Shown here: positions 9,015 to 16,579 of the stretch, in pieces
Layout: each line of letters begins with the position of its first letter
How positions within the stretch are numbered: position 1 is the first letter of the stretch
DNA from: Gammaproteobacteria bacterium
Lineage (GTDB): Bacteria; Pseudomonadota; Gammaproteobacteria; Xanthomonadales; Rhodanobacteraceae
Direction: 5' to 3'
DNA length: 34,532 bases
Assembly (NCBI GenBank): GCA_021325195.1
Contig: JAJPHQ010000057.1
Coordinates: 1 to 34,532, forward strand
Position numbers and translations under genes: made by a program
Notes under the pieces: model-generated
The model's input: only the letters and a program-made list of their open reading frames with translations
Database searches by the model: none
What the model was told of the DNA's origin: nothing

Positions 9015-9554
9015 ATGAATCCGACACGCCTCGTTCTCGTATCGCTGCTGCTGGCCTCGCCTGCGCTCAATGGTTGTTCAAGGCCGCCGGATGCAACCGC
9101 GCCCGCGCCGACGGCCGCGACAGATCCGCAACCAGCGGCACCGGCGCCCGCCACCAAGTCGCGCGAGGACGCCAGGGCCTGCGATCTGGTCACGTCCTCG
9201 CAAATGTCGGCGATTCTGGACAGCCCGGTGGTGGGCACGCCCAACGACAGATCCAACGGCAAGACCGAATGCGTCTATCAAACCGACAAGCCGATCACAG
9301 GCACCGTGCCTTACGTCGATCTGACGGTCGAGTGGGGCGGCGGCGAGGCCGCAATGGCCGCGATGGGTGCGATGGGCAGGGTCGAGCCCGGCATTACCAA
9401 TCCTTATGCCGGCATCGGCGATCAAGCCGGCGTGGTCGGCACGTCTTTATGGATCCGCAGCGGCGAGGATCTGATCACGATCACGTTCTCCGGCGTGGAT
9501 AACGCATCGGTGAAAGCGAAGAGGATCTACGACACCCTCAAAGCGAAGATGTGA
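9015..9554 (+). CDS. Lipoprotein with DUF3558-like domain (copy A2)
   Basis: A 179-residue lipoprotein. The lipobox LNGC places the lipidated Cys at residue 21, and Ser follows it. An Ala/Pro-rich tether of about 30 residues comes next. The C-terminal domain begins RACDLVTSSQMSAIL, has a second Cys in TECVYQT, and ends with NASVKAKRIYDTLKAKM. This layout matches copies A1 (6234) and A3 (11432), though identity is lower. A central part (9327-9428) is also found, decayed, at 12099-12191. The ATG at 9015 has GGAG at good distance. Likely outer- or inner-membrane-anchored on the periplasmic side; function unknown. No Asp is seen at +2, so outer-membrane sorting is plausible. Confidence 0.8.
   Translation: MNPTRLVLVSLLLASPALNGCSRPPDATAPAPTAATDPQPAAPAPATKSREDARACDLVTSSQMSAILDSPVVGTPNDRSNGKTECVYQTDKPITGTVPYVDLTVEWGGGEAAMAAMGAMGRVEPGITNPYAGIGDQAGVVGTSLWIRSGEDLITITFSGVDNASVKAKRIYDTLKAKM
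9327..9428 (+). repeat. Parent copy of the diverged repeat found at 12099-12191
   Basis: This part of copy A2 encodes VEWGGGEAAMAAMGAMGR and onward to GIGDQA. It recurs at 12099-12191 with a 9-base gap and, by hand count, about 82 of 93 aligned bases identical. It also contains an internal tandem of GCGATGGG, which explains the 9-base difference. Confidence 0.8.
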
Positions 9555-9823
9555 TGTCTTCGTCTCGTTTCGACCCGCGGCGGCTCATCGGCTTTCCATT
9601 TCCTGATGTTTCGATTCGTATTCGGCGATCAACCGCTGCGCAAACGCGCGATACACCGGCACCGACAGAACACCGCGGATGACACGCCATGCGTCGCACC
9701 GCAAGTGACCGACATCAATCATCGCCATGGCGTGGAGGAGCCTGTCCGCTTTTGCACAGGGAACGTGTTCTTTACCAGAGAGACACCGGTACCGGGCAAA
9801 CCTCACCCCAGGAGGGGCATGTC

Positions 9824-11383
9824 ATGAAGATCGAACGCTCACACGAATCTTTGCGGTGGGTCATTGCTGTCGGCCTGCTGGGCTGCGCCGTGGCGGCCAA
9901 TGCCGGGACCGGCGCGCGCGTGGTGCTGCAGGTGTGGAGTCCGCTGTCGCCGGACAACCAGCAAGAACGTGTGCTGCTGGACAATCCGACGCTGGTCAGC
10001 GATTTGCTGCAAAACCAATGGTCGCAGGTGCGCCAGCGCATCTGCGAGCAGCTCAGGCTGGAGATGGGCCGCGGCGGCTTCGCCAATGGGCAGACCCTGC
10101 GTGACATCAAGTGCGTGCTCGACGAACGGATTGCGCTCGACGTCAAACGCGCCGATCAGAATGCCCTGCAGGCCACATTCAGCGTCAATGGCTATGTCGA
10201 GGCCACCTCGACCACGCCCACAGTGCTGGGAAGCTATGCGGATCCCCGTTTCTCGCTGGCGCTGACCGCCCGGTTCGATCTGGTCATGGCGGTGCAGCCG
10301 GACCGGAATGCAACCCTGCGCGTCGCGCAGGCAAAGTTCACGTTGAACAATGCGACGCTGGATTCGCACAATGCCTCGGCCGATGCCGCGAAGTTCCTGC
10401 TCGATGATCTGGTGCCGTTCTTCGGCGGCCCCAATTACAAGCGCATGGCCGAGAACGCGGTCAACCGCGTATCGCTCGACCTGGCCAACCAATTCAATCC
10501 CGCCGTGGCGGCCCTCAACGCGCAGCTCGTGGGTCCTTCCGAGGCCGTGCGCGCGGACGTATCGGTGAGGACGGGTTACATCCTCGTCACCTTCGCGCCG
10601 CGTGAATTCGTGCCGCCGACGAATGGCAGGATGAGCGGTCTGGTGCGCTGGAATCCGCAGGAATTCACGCCGCGCAACGGCTGCAGCAGTTTCGAGATCG
10701 GCGCGCGGGTGCAGACGGGCCCGCAACCGGTCCATGGCGAAGCGCCTACGCGCCAGTTGGGCACGCTCGACATCCGGCCGGCAGGCGAGGGTGCCTGTGC
10801 GTTCACGCTGAGCGGGCTGGCGGCGGGGTGGCCCAATGTGCTGACCTCGGGCATCGTCGGCGGTAACGCGTCGGCCGGCGGCGCCGGCAGTTCTATCTAC
10901 AACGTGCACTTCGGATTGCTGGGGGACGGCTGGAATGCCGGACAAGTGGTGCCACAGCCATTCGCCGACGGTCGCAATTACCGCGTCGGACGGGCGATCG
11001 ACGCCACTGCGGTGAAGCGGCCCCATTACAAGCGCATGGATCAAGTCGTGGATGACCGCGTCAACCCCAGGGTAAATCCGACGGACATCTTGCGACAGTC
11101 CGACCGGAGCGTGGACATCAACGCGCGAGTTTCCGGCGATCGCGCGCGCCATGGCGATGCGGTGATGCTCAATCCGCAACCACTGCCGCCGTCTGGAAAG
11201 CCGCAGCAGCCGCGATCCATCCAGACACCGCCGTCGGCTGCCGACCGGGCGACCGAAAAAACCGGAACCCTCATCGTCGGCGGCAAGGTGGGGAAACCCG
11301 CGCTCCGGAAGGCACCCAGCGCGGGAACGGCGGTTGACCCGGCTGCGATCAAGCGCGTGCAGCCCGGTGATCCGACGCAGTGA
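9824..11383 (+). CDS. Large secreted hypothetical protein with LNPQPLPP C-terminal module (copy C2)
   Basis: A 519-residue exported protein that I do not recognise. The signal peptide ends near ANA-GT (residue 27). Residues 30-235 form a mixed alpha/beta region with long amphipathic stretches (NPTLVSDLLQNQWSQVRQRICEQLRLEMGRGG) that could be a lipid-binding or pore-like domain; this is speculation. Residues 245-400 look like a beta-rich domain with one Cys pair (NGCSSFEIG ... GEGACAFTL). The tail carries LNPQPLPP at 449-456, then TEKTGTLIVGGKVGKPALRK, matching the tail of the protein at 8129-8974. The ATG at 9824 follows a near-perfect ribosome site (AGGAGGGG). It is preceded by 269 bases without a convincing gene, so it may have its own promoter. 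Confidence 0.78.
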   Translation: MKIERSHESLRWVIAVGLLGCAVAANAGTGARVVLQVWSPLSPDNQQERVLLDNPTLVSDLLQNQWSQVRQRICEQLRLEMGRGGFANGQTLRDIKCVLDERIALDVKRADQNALQATFSVNGYVEATSTTPTVLGSYADPRFSLALTARFDLVMAVQPDRNATLRVAQAKFTLNNATLDSHNASADAAKFLLDDLVPFFGGPNYKRMAENAVNRVSLDLANQFNPAVAALNAQLVGPSEAVRADVSVRTGYILVTFAPREFVPPTNGRMSGLVRWNPQEFTPRNGCSSFEIGARVQTGPQPVHGEAPTRQLGTLDIRPAGEGACAFTLSGLAAGWPNVLTSGIVGGNASAGGAGSSIYNVHFGLLGDGWNAGQVVPQPFADGRNYRVGRAIDATAVKRPHYKRMDQVVDDRVNPRVNPTDILRQSDRSVDINARVSGDRARHGDAVMLNPQPLPPSGKPQQPRSIQTPPSAADRATEKTGTLIVGGKVGKPALRKAPSAGTAVDPAAIKRVQPGDPTQ

Positions 11384-11431
11384 GCCCGAGCGCGATCGAT
11401 CATCACGATGCAAACACCCGAGGAGAACGTC

Positions 11432-12064
11432 GTGCGCCATACCCCGATCTGGATCTGTTTGACCATCGGCTGCCTGCTGGGCCTGGCAGCCAACGCGGCA
11501 CCGCCTGCACCGCGGGCTTCGCGCGTTGCCCTGCAGGAAGCGCTCAAGATACGCGACGCCATCATGGCGCACACCGCACCGGGTGCTGCGCCTGCGAAGA
11601 CAGCCCTGTCCGGTGACGATCCCTGCCGGTTGCTGAGCGATGCGGAGGTTCGTCGCGCTTTTCCCGGCGCCGCCAGCGGCAAGCGCAACCGTGACACCGA
11701 CATCCTTGATATCGCCACGTGCGAGTGGGCTCTCGCACCCGGGCGTCTCGCCGTGCAACGGATGCAGGGCGAGCCCGGCAGCGCACAGGATTGGATCGAC
11801 ACGATGAAGATGGGGATCGTCAATCCGCTCAAGGCCAAGCCCGTGATCCGCAGCGAGCGCATTGGTGGACTCGGCGACGAGGCCGTGGCCATGGTCGAGC
11901 TCACCGACCCGAAGCGCGGGATCCTGCATTCCATCGCGGTCATCGCCATCCGTCGTGGCCACCAGCAGGTGGCCGTCACCACCGACAGCCTGGACCAGCA
12001 CAGTCGTGCCGACGCACTCGCCGTCCTGACCAGGCTCGGTCGCGCGGCCGCAGCACGCCTGTGA
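11432..12064 (+). CDS. Exported protein with DUF3558-like domain (copy A3)
   Basis: A 210-residue exported protein, close paralogue of the one at 6234-6839. The signal peptide ends near ANA-AP (residue 22) and lacks a lipobox Cys, so unlike its two relatives this one should be soluble in the periplasm or secreted. The domain runs from DPCRLLSDAEVRRAFPGAASGK through ATCEWA to LTRLGRAAAARL. The shared motif DQKRGIL/DPKRGIL and the terminal LGRxAxAR pattern make the A1-A3 relation plain. I chose the GTG at 11432 because GAGGAG lies 9 bases before it; an in-frame ATG at 11408 has no ribosome site. It starts 48 bases after copy C2 stops, which suggests one transcript. Confidence 0.75.
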   Translation: MRHTPIWICLTIGCLLGLAANAAPPAPRASRVALQEALKIRDAIMAHTAPGAAPAKTALSGDDPCRLLSDAEVRRAFPGAASGKRNRDTDILDIATCEWALAPGRLAVQRMQGEPGSAQDWIDTMKMGIVNPLKAKPVIRSERIGGLGDEAVAMVELTDPKRGILHSIAVIAIRRGHQQVAVTTDSLDQHSRADALAVLTRLGRAAAARL

Positions 12065-12098
12065 TGGCGTCCGGCTGCTGACACGGACGCGATCGCCG

Positions 12099-12191
12099 AT
12101 CGAGTGGGGCAGCGGCGAGGCCGCAGTGGTTGCGATGGGCCGGATCGAGCCCGGCATTGCCAACCCTGATGCCGGCATCGGCGATCAGGCC
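12099..12191 (+). pseudogene. Decayed fragment of an A2-type lipoprotein gene
   Basis: In frame, these 93 bases encode IEWGSGEAAVVAMGRIEPGI and on to GIGDQA, which matches residues 105-138 of the lipoprotein encoded at 9015-9554 with one 3-residue gap. About 82 of 93 bases are identical by hand count. Neither the signal peptide, the Cys motifs nor the C-terminal end can be found on either side. The fragment therefore looks like the remains of a duplicated gene copy, placed right where the A2 gene would follow A3. It is unlikely to be translated. Confidence 0.8.
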
Positions 12192-12331
12192 GATGAGCGC
12201 CACCCGCGACAGTCACGACCAGCCGGACGGCTGACCGGGAAGCAGAACTTCGGGCGCGGCAGCGGCAACGGCAGCATCCTTCACGGCGCGCAGTCGAATG
12301 GATTTCCTCCGTCCCTTCCGGCGGTTGCCTG

Positions 12332-12346
12332 TACACTTCGCGACCC
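12332..12346 (+). promoter_or_regulatory. -10 element for leaderless kup transcript
   Basis: TACACT at 12332-12337 stands 9 bases before the ATG at 12347. Transcription would begin at or within about 3 bases of the start codon, so the mRNA would be leaderless or nearly so. There is no ribosome site before this ATG, which agrees. A good -35 box is not visible. Confidence 0.45.
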
Positions 12347-14239
12347 ATGACCGTTTCCGCCGCGACCGACACGCAGGCACGCCCCGCCCTGTACGCGCTG
12401 ATGCTGGGCGCGATCGGCGTGGTGTTCGGCGACCTCGGTACCAGCCCGCTGTACACGCTGCAGGAGGTCTTCAGCGACAAGTACGGCCTGGGCGTGGCGC
12501 GTGCCAGCGTGCTGGGTGTGCTGTCGCTGGTGTTCTGGGCGCTGGTGCTGGTGGTGTGCATCAAGTACGTGATCTTCGTGATGCGCGCCGACAACAAGGG
12601 CGAGGGCGGCATCATGGCGATCATGGCGCTGGCCCAGCGCGGCGCGCGCGGCCTGCCGAAACTGCGCTGGGTCATCGGGCTGCTGGGCATCTTCGGCGCC
12701 GCGCTGTTCTATGGCGACGGCGTGATCACGCCGGCGATCTCGGTGCTGTCGGCGGTGGAAGGCGTCAAGGTGGCCGAGCCCACGCTGGCACGCTGGGTGA
12801 TGCCGATCAGCGTGGTGATCCTGCTGGGCCTGTTCTGGCTGCAGAAGCGCGGCACCGCGAGGGTCGGCGTGCTGTTCGGGCCGGTGATGTGCCTGTGGTT
12901 CGTGGTGATCGCGCTGCTGGGCCTGCGCATGATCGTGCAGGAGCCGCGCATTCTCGCCGCGCTGAATCCGTACTACGCGGTGCGGTTCTTCCAGTCGCAC
13001 GGCATGCTCGCGTTCGTCGCGCTGGGAGGCGTGGTGCTGGCGCTGACCGGCACCGAGGCGCTGTACGCGGACATGGGGCATTTCGGCAAGCGTCCGATCC
13101 GGCTGGCGTGGCTGATCTTCATCTTCCCGGCGCTGCTGCTGAACTACTTCGGACAGGGCGCGCTGCTGCTGCGCGACCCGACCGCGGCCAGCAATCCGTT
13201 CTACCTGCTGGTGCCGCGTGCGCTGCTGTATCCCATGATCGCGCTGGCCGCGGCGGCCACGGTGATCGCCTCGCAGGCGGTGATTTCCGGCGCGTATTCG
13301 ATGACCCGCGAGGCGGTGCAGCTCGGTTATTCGCCGCGCATGCGCATCGTGCACACCTCGCGCAGCCTGTCCGGGCAGATCTTCGTGCCGGCCATCAACG
13401 GGATGCTGCTGATCCTGGTGGTGGCGGCGGTGATCGGCTTCCGTTCCTCCGAGAACCTGGGCGCCGCCTACGGCATCGCGGTGACCGGCACGATGGTCAC
13501 CACCACGCTGCTGGCACTGGTGGTGGCGCTGCGGCTGTGGCACTGGAAGCTGCCGCTGGTGATCGCGATCGGCGCAGTGTTCCTGGTGATCGATCTCGCG
13601 TTCTTCGGCGCCAACCTGCTCAAGGTCGAACACGGCGGCTGGTTCCCGCTGGTGCTGGGTCTCGCGGTGTTCACCGTGATGGCGACCTGGCGGCGCGGGC
13701 GCGAACTGGTGCTGCGCGAGATCCGGCATGCCGGTCTGGCGCTGGCGCCGTTCATCGCCAGCATCGCCGAGCACCCGCCGGTGCGCGTGCCCGGTACGGC
13801 GGTGTTCCTGACCGCCAACGTCAACGCCGTGCCGCACGCGCTGCTGCACAGCCTCAAGCACTTCAAGGCGCTGCACGAACGCAACGTGCTGCTGAGCGTG
13901 GAGACGCTGGAAACCCCGGTGGCGGATGCCGGCGAACGCATCGAACTGCACGACCTCGGTCACGCGTTCTGGACGCTGGTGCTGCGCTTCGGCTTCGCGG
14001 AGGATCCCGACGTGCCCGCTGCGATGGCGCAATGCGCCGGAAAGGGCCTGCGTTTCGACATGATGGACACCACGTTCTTCCTGTCGCGCGAAACCATCGT
14101 CGCCACCGACCGGCCCGGCATGGCGCTGTGGCGCGACAAGCTGTTCGCGTTCCTGTCCCGCAACGCCATGCCGGCCACCGCGTTCTTCAACATCCCGACC
14201 AACCGGCTGGTCGAGCTGGGCACGCAGGTGGAGATATGA
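12347..14239 (+). CDS. kup: Kup potassium transporter (second, complete copy)
   Basis: A complete 630-residue KUP-family low-affinity potassium uptake protein in the inner membrane. The N-terminal family signature is clear (ALMLGAIGVVFGDLGTSPLYTLQEVF), followed by about 12 membrane helices (KYVIFVMRADNKGEGGIMA, AALFYGDGVITPAISVLSAVEG, ALTGTEALYADMGHFG) and a roughly 180-residue cytoplasmic domain ending GTQVEI. Length is normal for the family (620-640). The start is the ATG at 12347, with a -10 box just upstream and no ribosome site. It is the second copy in the window. The gene is followed at once by a hairpin (14241-14263) and then ruvB. Confidence 0.97.
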   Translation: MTVSAATDTQARPALYALMLGAIGVVFGDLGTSPLYTLQEVFSDKYGLGVARASVLGVLSLVFWALVLVVCIKYVIFVMRADNKGEGGIMAIMALAQRGARGLPKLRWVIGLLGIFGAALFYGDGVITPAISVLSAVEGVKVAEPTLARWVMPISVVILLGLFWLQKRGTARVGVLFGPVMCLWFVVIALLGLRMIVQEPRILAALNPYYAVRFFQSHGMLAFVALGGVVLALTGTEALYADMGHFGKRPIRLAWLIFIFPALLLNYFGQGALLLRDPTAASNPFYLLVPRALLYPMIALAAAATVIASQAVISGAYSMTREAVQLGYSPRMRIVHTSRSLSGQIFVPAINGMLLILVVAAVIGFRSSENLGAAYGIAVTGTMVTTTLLALVVALRLWHWKLPLVIAIGAVFLVIDLAFFGANLLKVEHGGWFPLVLGLAVFTVMATWRRGRELVLREIRHAGLALAPFIASIAEHPPVRVPGTAVFLTANVNAVPHALLHSLKHFKALHERNVLLSVETLETPVADAGERIELHDLGHAFWTLVLRFGFAEDPDVPAAMAQCAGKGLRFDMMDTTFFLSRETIVATDRPGMALWRDKLFAFLSRNAMPATAFFNIPTNRLVELGTQVEI

Positions 14240-14240
14240 A

Positions 14241-14263
14241 GGGGACGGAGGCCCTCCGTTCCC
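14241..14263 (+). terminator. Hairpin directly after kup
   Basis: GGGGACGGAG (14241-14250) pairs with CTCCGTTCCC (14254-14263) over ten positions, one of them G-U, around the loop GCC. It begins one base after the kup stop. No T-run follows, so termination may be partial. The hairpin covers the place where a -35 box for ruvB would lie. Confidence 0.5.
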
Positions 14264-14278
14264 GTTCTGAAGGTCTGC

Positions 14279-14290
14279 CATAATCGCCGC
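14279..14290 (+). promoter_or_regulatory. -10 element for leaderless ruvB transcript
   Basis: CATAAT (14279-14284) stands 6 bases before the ATG at 14291, so transcription would start about on the start codon. No ribosome site precedes this ATG. The -35 region is poor. Confidence 0.5.
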
Positions 14291-15331
14291 ATGAACCAAC
14301 CCCGCGTCGTCGATGCCGCCGGAACCCGCGACGAGCAAGCGCTGGACGCGACGATCCGTCCGCGCTCGCTGGCCGAGTACGTGGGGCAGACGGCGATCCA
14401 CGAGCAACTGGCGCTGGCGATCGAGGCCGCGCGCCGTCGGGGCGAGGCGCTGGACCACGTGCTGGTGTTCGGGCCGCCGGGCCTCGGCAAGACCACGCTG
14501 TCGCACGTGATCGCCAATGAGCTGGGCGTCAACCTGCGCAGCACGTCCGGGCCGGTGCTGGAGCGCGCCGGCGATCTCGCCGCGCTGCTGACCAACCTGC
14601 AGCCCCGCGACGTGCTTTTCATCGACGAGATCCATCGCCTGTCGCCGGTGGTGGAGGAAGTGCTGTACCCGGCGATGGAGGATTTCCAGATCGACATCAT
14701 GCTGGGCGAGGGGCCGGCCGCGCGCTCGATCAAGCTGGACCTGCCGCCCTTCACGCTGGTCGGTGCGACCACCCGCGCGGGCATGCTGACTTCGCCGCTG
14801 CGCGATCGTTTCGGCATCGTGTACCGCCTGGAGTTCTACACGGCCGCCGAACTGTCCGCGATCGTCCGGCGTTCGTCGCGCATCCTCGACATTCCCTGCG
14901 ACGACGAAGGCGCCGACGAGATCGCGCGGCGTTCGCGCGGCACGCCGCGGATCGCCAACCGGCTGCTGCGCCGGGTGCGCGATTACGCCGAGGTACGTGC
15001 CGACGGACGCATCACCCGCGTGGCCGCTTCGGCGGCGCTGGAAATGCTGAAAGTCGATGCCGGCGGTTTCGATGACCTGGACCGCCGCCTGCTGCGGCTC
15101 GTCATCGAGCAGTTCGACGGCGGCCCGGTGGGAGTGGAATCGCTGGCGGCGGCATTGGCCGAGGACCGCGACACCATCGAGGACGTGCTGGAGCCTTATC
15201 TGATCCAGCAGGGCCTGCTGGCGCGCACCGCGCGCGGCCGGATCGCGACCGCGCTGGCGTGGCGGCACTTCGGGCTGAAGCCCCCGCACGGCGGCGAGGC
15301 AATGAACCTGTTTGATCGGGAGAGGTCATAA
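14291..15331 (+). CDS. ruvB: Holliday junction branch migration ATPase RuvB
   Basis: A 346-residue AAA+ helicase that drives RuvA-bound Holliday junctions during recombinational repair. The sequence shows the N-terminal RuvB signature ([23 protein letters not shown]), Walker A GPPGLGKT at 61-68, Walker B with DEIH at 112-115, the [14 protein letters not shown] sensor/arginine-finger segment and a C-terminal winged-helix part ([37 protein letters not shown]). Length is standard. The start ATG appears leaderless. ruvA and ruvC are not within the window; kup separates ruvB from whatever lies upstream. The TAA stop is directly followed by the ybgC GTG, which suggests ruvB heads the ruvB-ybgC-tol transcript. 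Confidence 0.98.
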   Translation: MNQPRVVDAAGTRDEQALDATIRPRSLAEYVGQTAIHEQLALAIEAARRRGEALDHVLVFGPPGLGKTTLSHVIANELGVNLRSTSGPVLERAGDLAALLTNLQPRDVLFIDEIHRLSPVVEEVLYPAMEDFQIDIMLGEGPAARSIKLDLPPFTLVGATTRAGMLTSPLRDRFGIVYRLEFYTAAELSAIVRRSSRILDIPCDDEGADEIARRSRGTPRIANRLLRRVRDYAEVRADGRITRVAASAALEMLKVDAGGFDDLDRRLLRLVIEQFDGGPVGVESLAAALAEDRDTIEDVLEPYLIQQGLLARTARGRIATALAWRHFGLKPPHGGEAMNLFDRERS

Positions 15332-15772
15332 GTGCTTGGTGCGGCTGCATCCGCTGCGCCGGTGTTCGGATGGCGGATAAGGGTCTACTGGGAAGATACC
15401 GATGCGGGCGGGGTGGTCTATCACGCAAGCTATCTGCGTTTTCTCGAACGCGCGCGCACCGAGTGGATGCGCGCCTTCGGGCTGGGACAGGAAGCGCTGC
15501 GGCAGTCGCACGGAATCGTGTTCGTGGTGCGCGAACTGGACATCGCCTATGACAAGCCGGCCCGGCTCGACGACGAGCTGGATGCCAGCGTGAGCGTGGC
15601 GCGGCTGCGCACGGCCAGCATCGACATCACCCAATCGCTGGTGCGCGTGGCCGACGCCGAGGTGCTGACGCGCGCGCGGGTGCGCGTGGCCTGTCTCGAC
15701 GCGCGGGACTGGACACCGCGCCGGATTCCCGCCGAAATTGCTGCCTTGATTCAAGGAACCACCAACCTATGA
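15332..15772 (+). CDS. ybgC: Acyl-CoA thioesterase YbgC (Tol-Pal operon)
   Basis: A 146-residue hot-dog-fold thioesterase that in many proteobacteria heads the Tol-Pal operon. The active-site segment WEDTDAGGVVYHASYLRFLERARTEWMR is intact; the catalytic Asp of the family corresponds to Asp24, with His31 following. The GTG start touches the ruvB stop and is preceded by GGGAGAGG, part of the ruvB coding end. Its stop overlaps the tolQ start in ATGA (15769-15772), so translation is coupled. The N-terminus before WRIRVYWED is about ten residues longer than usual and Ala-rich. Confidence 0.95.
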   Translation: MLGAAASAAPVFGWRIRVYWEDTDAGGVVYHASYLRFLERARTEWMRAFGLGQEALRQSHGIVFVVRELDIAYDKPARLDDELDASVSVARLRTASIDITQSLVRVADAEVLTRARVRVACLDARDWTPRRIPAEIAALIQGTTNL

Positions 15773-16449
15773 ATGGCGAGATCAATATCCTGGATCTGGT
15801 GCTGCATGCCAGCCTGCCGGTGAAGCTGGTGCTGGTGATCCTGATCATCTTTTCGTTCGCATCGTGGGTGATCATCTTCCGCAAGAAGGCCAGTCTGGAT
15901 GCGGCCACCCGCGACGCCGACGAGTTCGAGGAACGTTTCTGGTCCGGCACCGATCTGGCCGCGCTGTTCCGCGAAGTGTCGGGACGCGGCGAGGCGGGCG
16001 GGCTGGCCGGCGTGTTCGAGGCCGGTTTCCGCGAATTCGTGCGGCTGCGGCAGCGGCGCAGCGAAGACCGCCGCGCGGTGCTGGAAGCCTCCGAACGCGC
16101 GATGCGGGTGACCGGCACCCGCGAAGTGGAGAAGCTGGAGCGCAACCTGGAATTCCTCGCCAACGTGGGCTCGATCAGTCCGTACGTGGGCCTGTTCGGC
16201 ACCGTGTGGGGCATCATGGCCGCGTTCCAGGGCCTGGGCAGCATCAAGCAGGCGACCATCGCGATGGTCGCGCCCGGCATTTCCGAGGCGCTGGTCGCCA
16301 CCGCGATGGGCCTGTTCGCGGCGATCCCGGCGGTGTGGGCGTACAACCGCTACTCGACACGACTGGAACGCATCACGGTGCGCTACGACACCTTCCAGGA
16401 AGAGTTCTCGTCGATCCTGCATCGGCAGATACAAAGCGATGAACCGTGA
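15769..16449 (+). CDS. tolQ: Tol-Pal system proton channel subunit TolQ
   Basis: A 226-residue inner-membrane protein of the MotA/TolQ/ExbB family. With TolR it forms the proton channel that energises TolA during envelope constriction at division. The first membrane helix is near residues 13-36 (VKLVLVILIIFSFASWVIIF). The paired second and third helices carry the family block LANVGSISPYVGLFGTVWGIMAAFQGLG and ISEALVATAMGLFAAIPAVWAYN. Length matches relatives. The start overlaps the ybgC stop. Unusually, tolR does not follow closely but after 131 bases. Confidence 0.97.
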   Translation: MNGEINILDLVLHASLPVKLVLVILIIFSFASWVIIFRKKASLDAATRDADEFEERFWSGTDLAALFREVSGRGEAGGLAGVFEAGFREFVRLRQRRSEDRRAVLEASERAMRVTGTREVEKLERNLEFLANVGSISPYVGLFGTVWGIMAAFQGLGSIKQATIAMVAPGISEALVATAMGLFAAIPAVWAYNRYSTRLERITVRYDTFQEEFSSILHRQIQSDEP

Positions 16450-16459
16450 GGGCGGCAAC

Positions 16460-16579
16460 ATGTCTGCTTGGCACGAACGGCGCGATGCGCCCGCAACCCC
16501 GGGCGCCGTTTCGCGCTGTGGGATTCGGCCCGTCCCCTTGACGCGAGGGGGCGGGGTCATGGCTTCGATGGGCGGTTGA
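16460..16579 (+). CDS. Possible 39-codon small protein between tolQ and tolR
   Basis: An open frame from ATG 16460 to TGA 16577-16579 encodes 39 residues beginning MSAWHERRDAPATPG, rich in Arg, Gly and Pro. GAGGG precedes the start at workable distance, and the stop lies one base before the tolR ATG, so it could pass ribosomes on to tolR. I do not recognise the peptide. The composition could also be chance in GC-rich spacer DNA, and the segment holds a hairpin at 16529-16555. Whether it is a protein is uncertain. Confidence 0.25.
   Translation: MSAWHERRDAPATPGAVSRCGIRPVPLTRGGGVMASMGG
16529..16555 (+). repeat. Hairpin in the tolQ-tolR spacer
   Basis: CCCGTCCCC (16529-16537) pairs with GGGGGCGGG (16547-16555) over nine positions, one G-U, around a 9-base loop. 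It ends 25 bases before tolR. It might be an mRNA processing or attenuation element, or a copy of a dispersed palindromic repeat; other genome copies would tell. Confidence 0.5.

Noticed and set aside
9585-9728. Minus-strand open frame in the 269-base gap before 9824, with a protein-like end (VIRGVLSVPVYRAFAQRLIAEYESKHQ)
   Set aside because: Third-position GC looks coding, but neither of its ATG starts nor the outer GTG at 9806 has a ribosome site, and it faces the exported-gene run. It may be a gene remnant; I could not support it as a gene.
12126-12350. Plus-strand open frame of 74 codons running over the relic fragment into the kup start
   Set aside because: Only its first third resembles a protein (the A2 relic). 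The rest is promoter DNA, and it overlaps the kup ATG.
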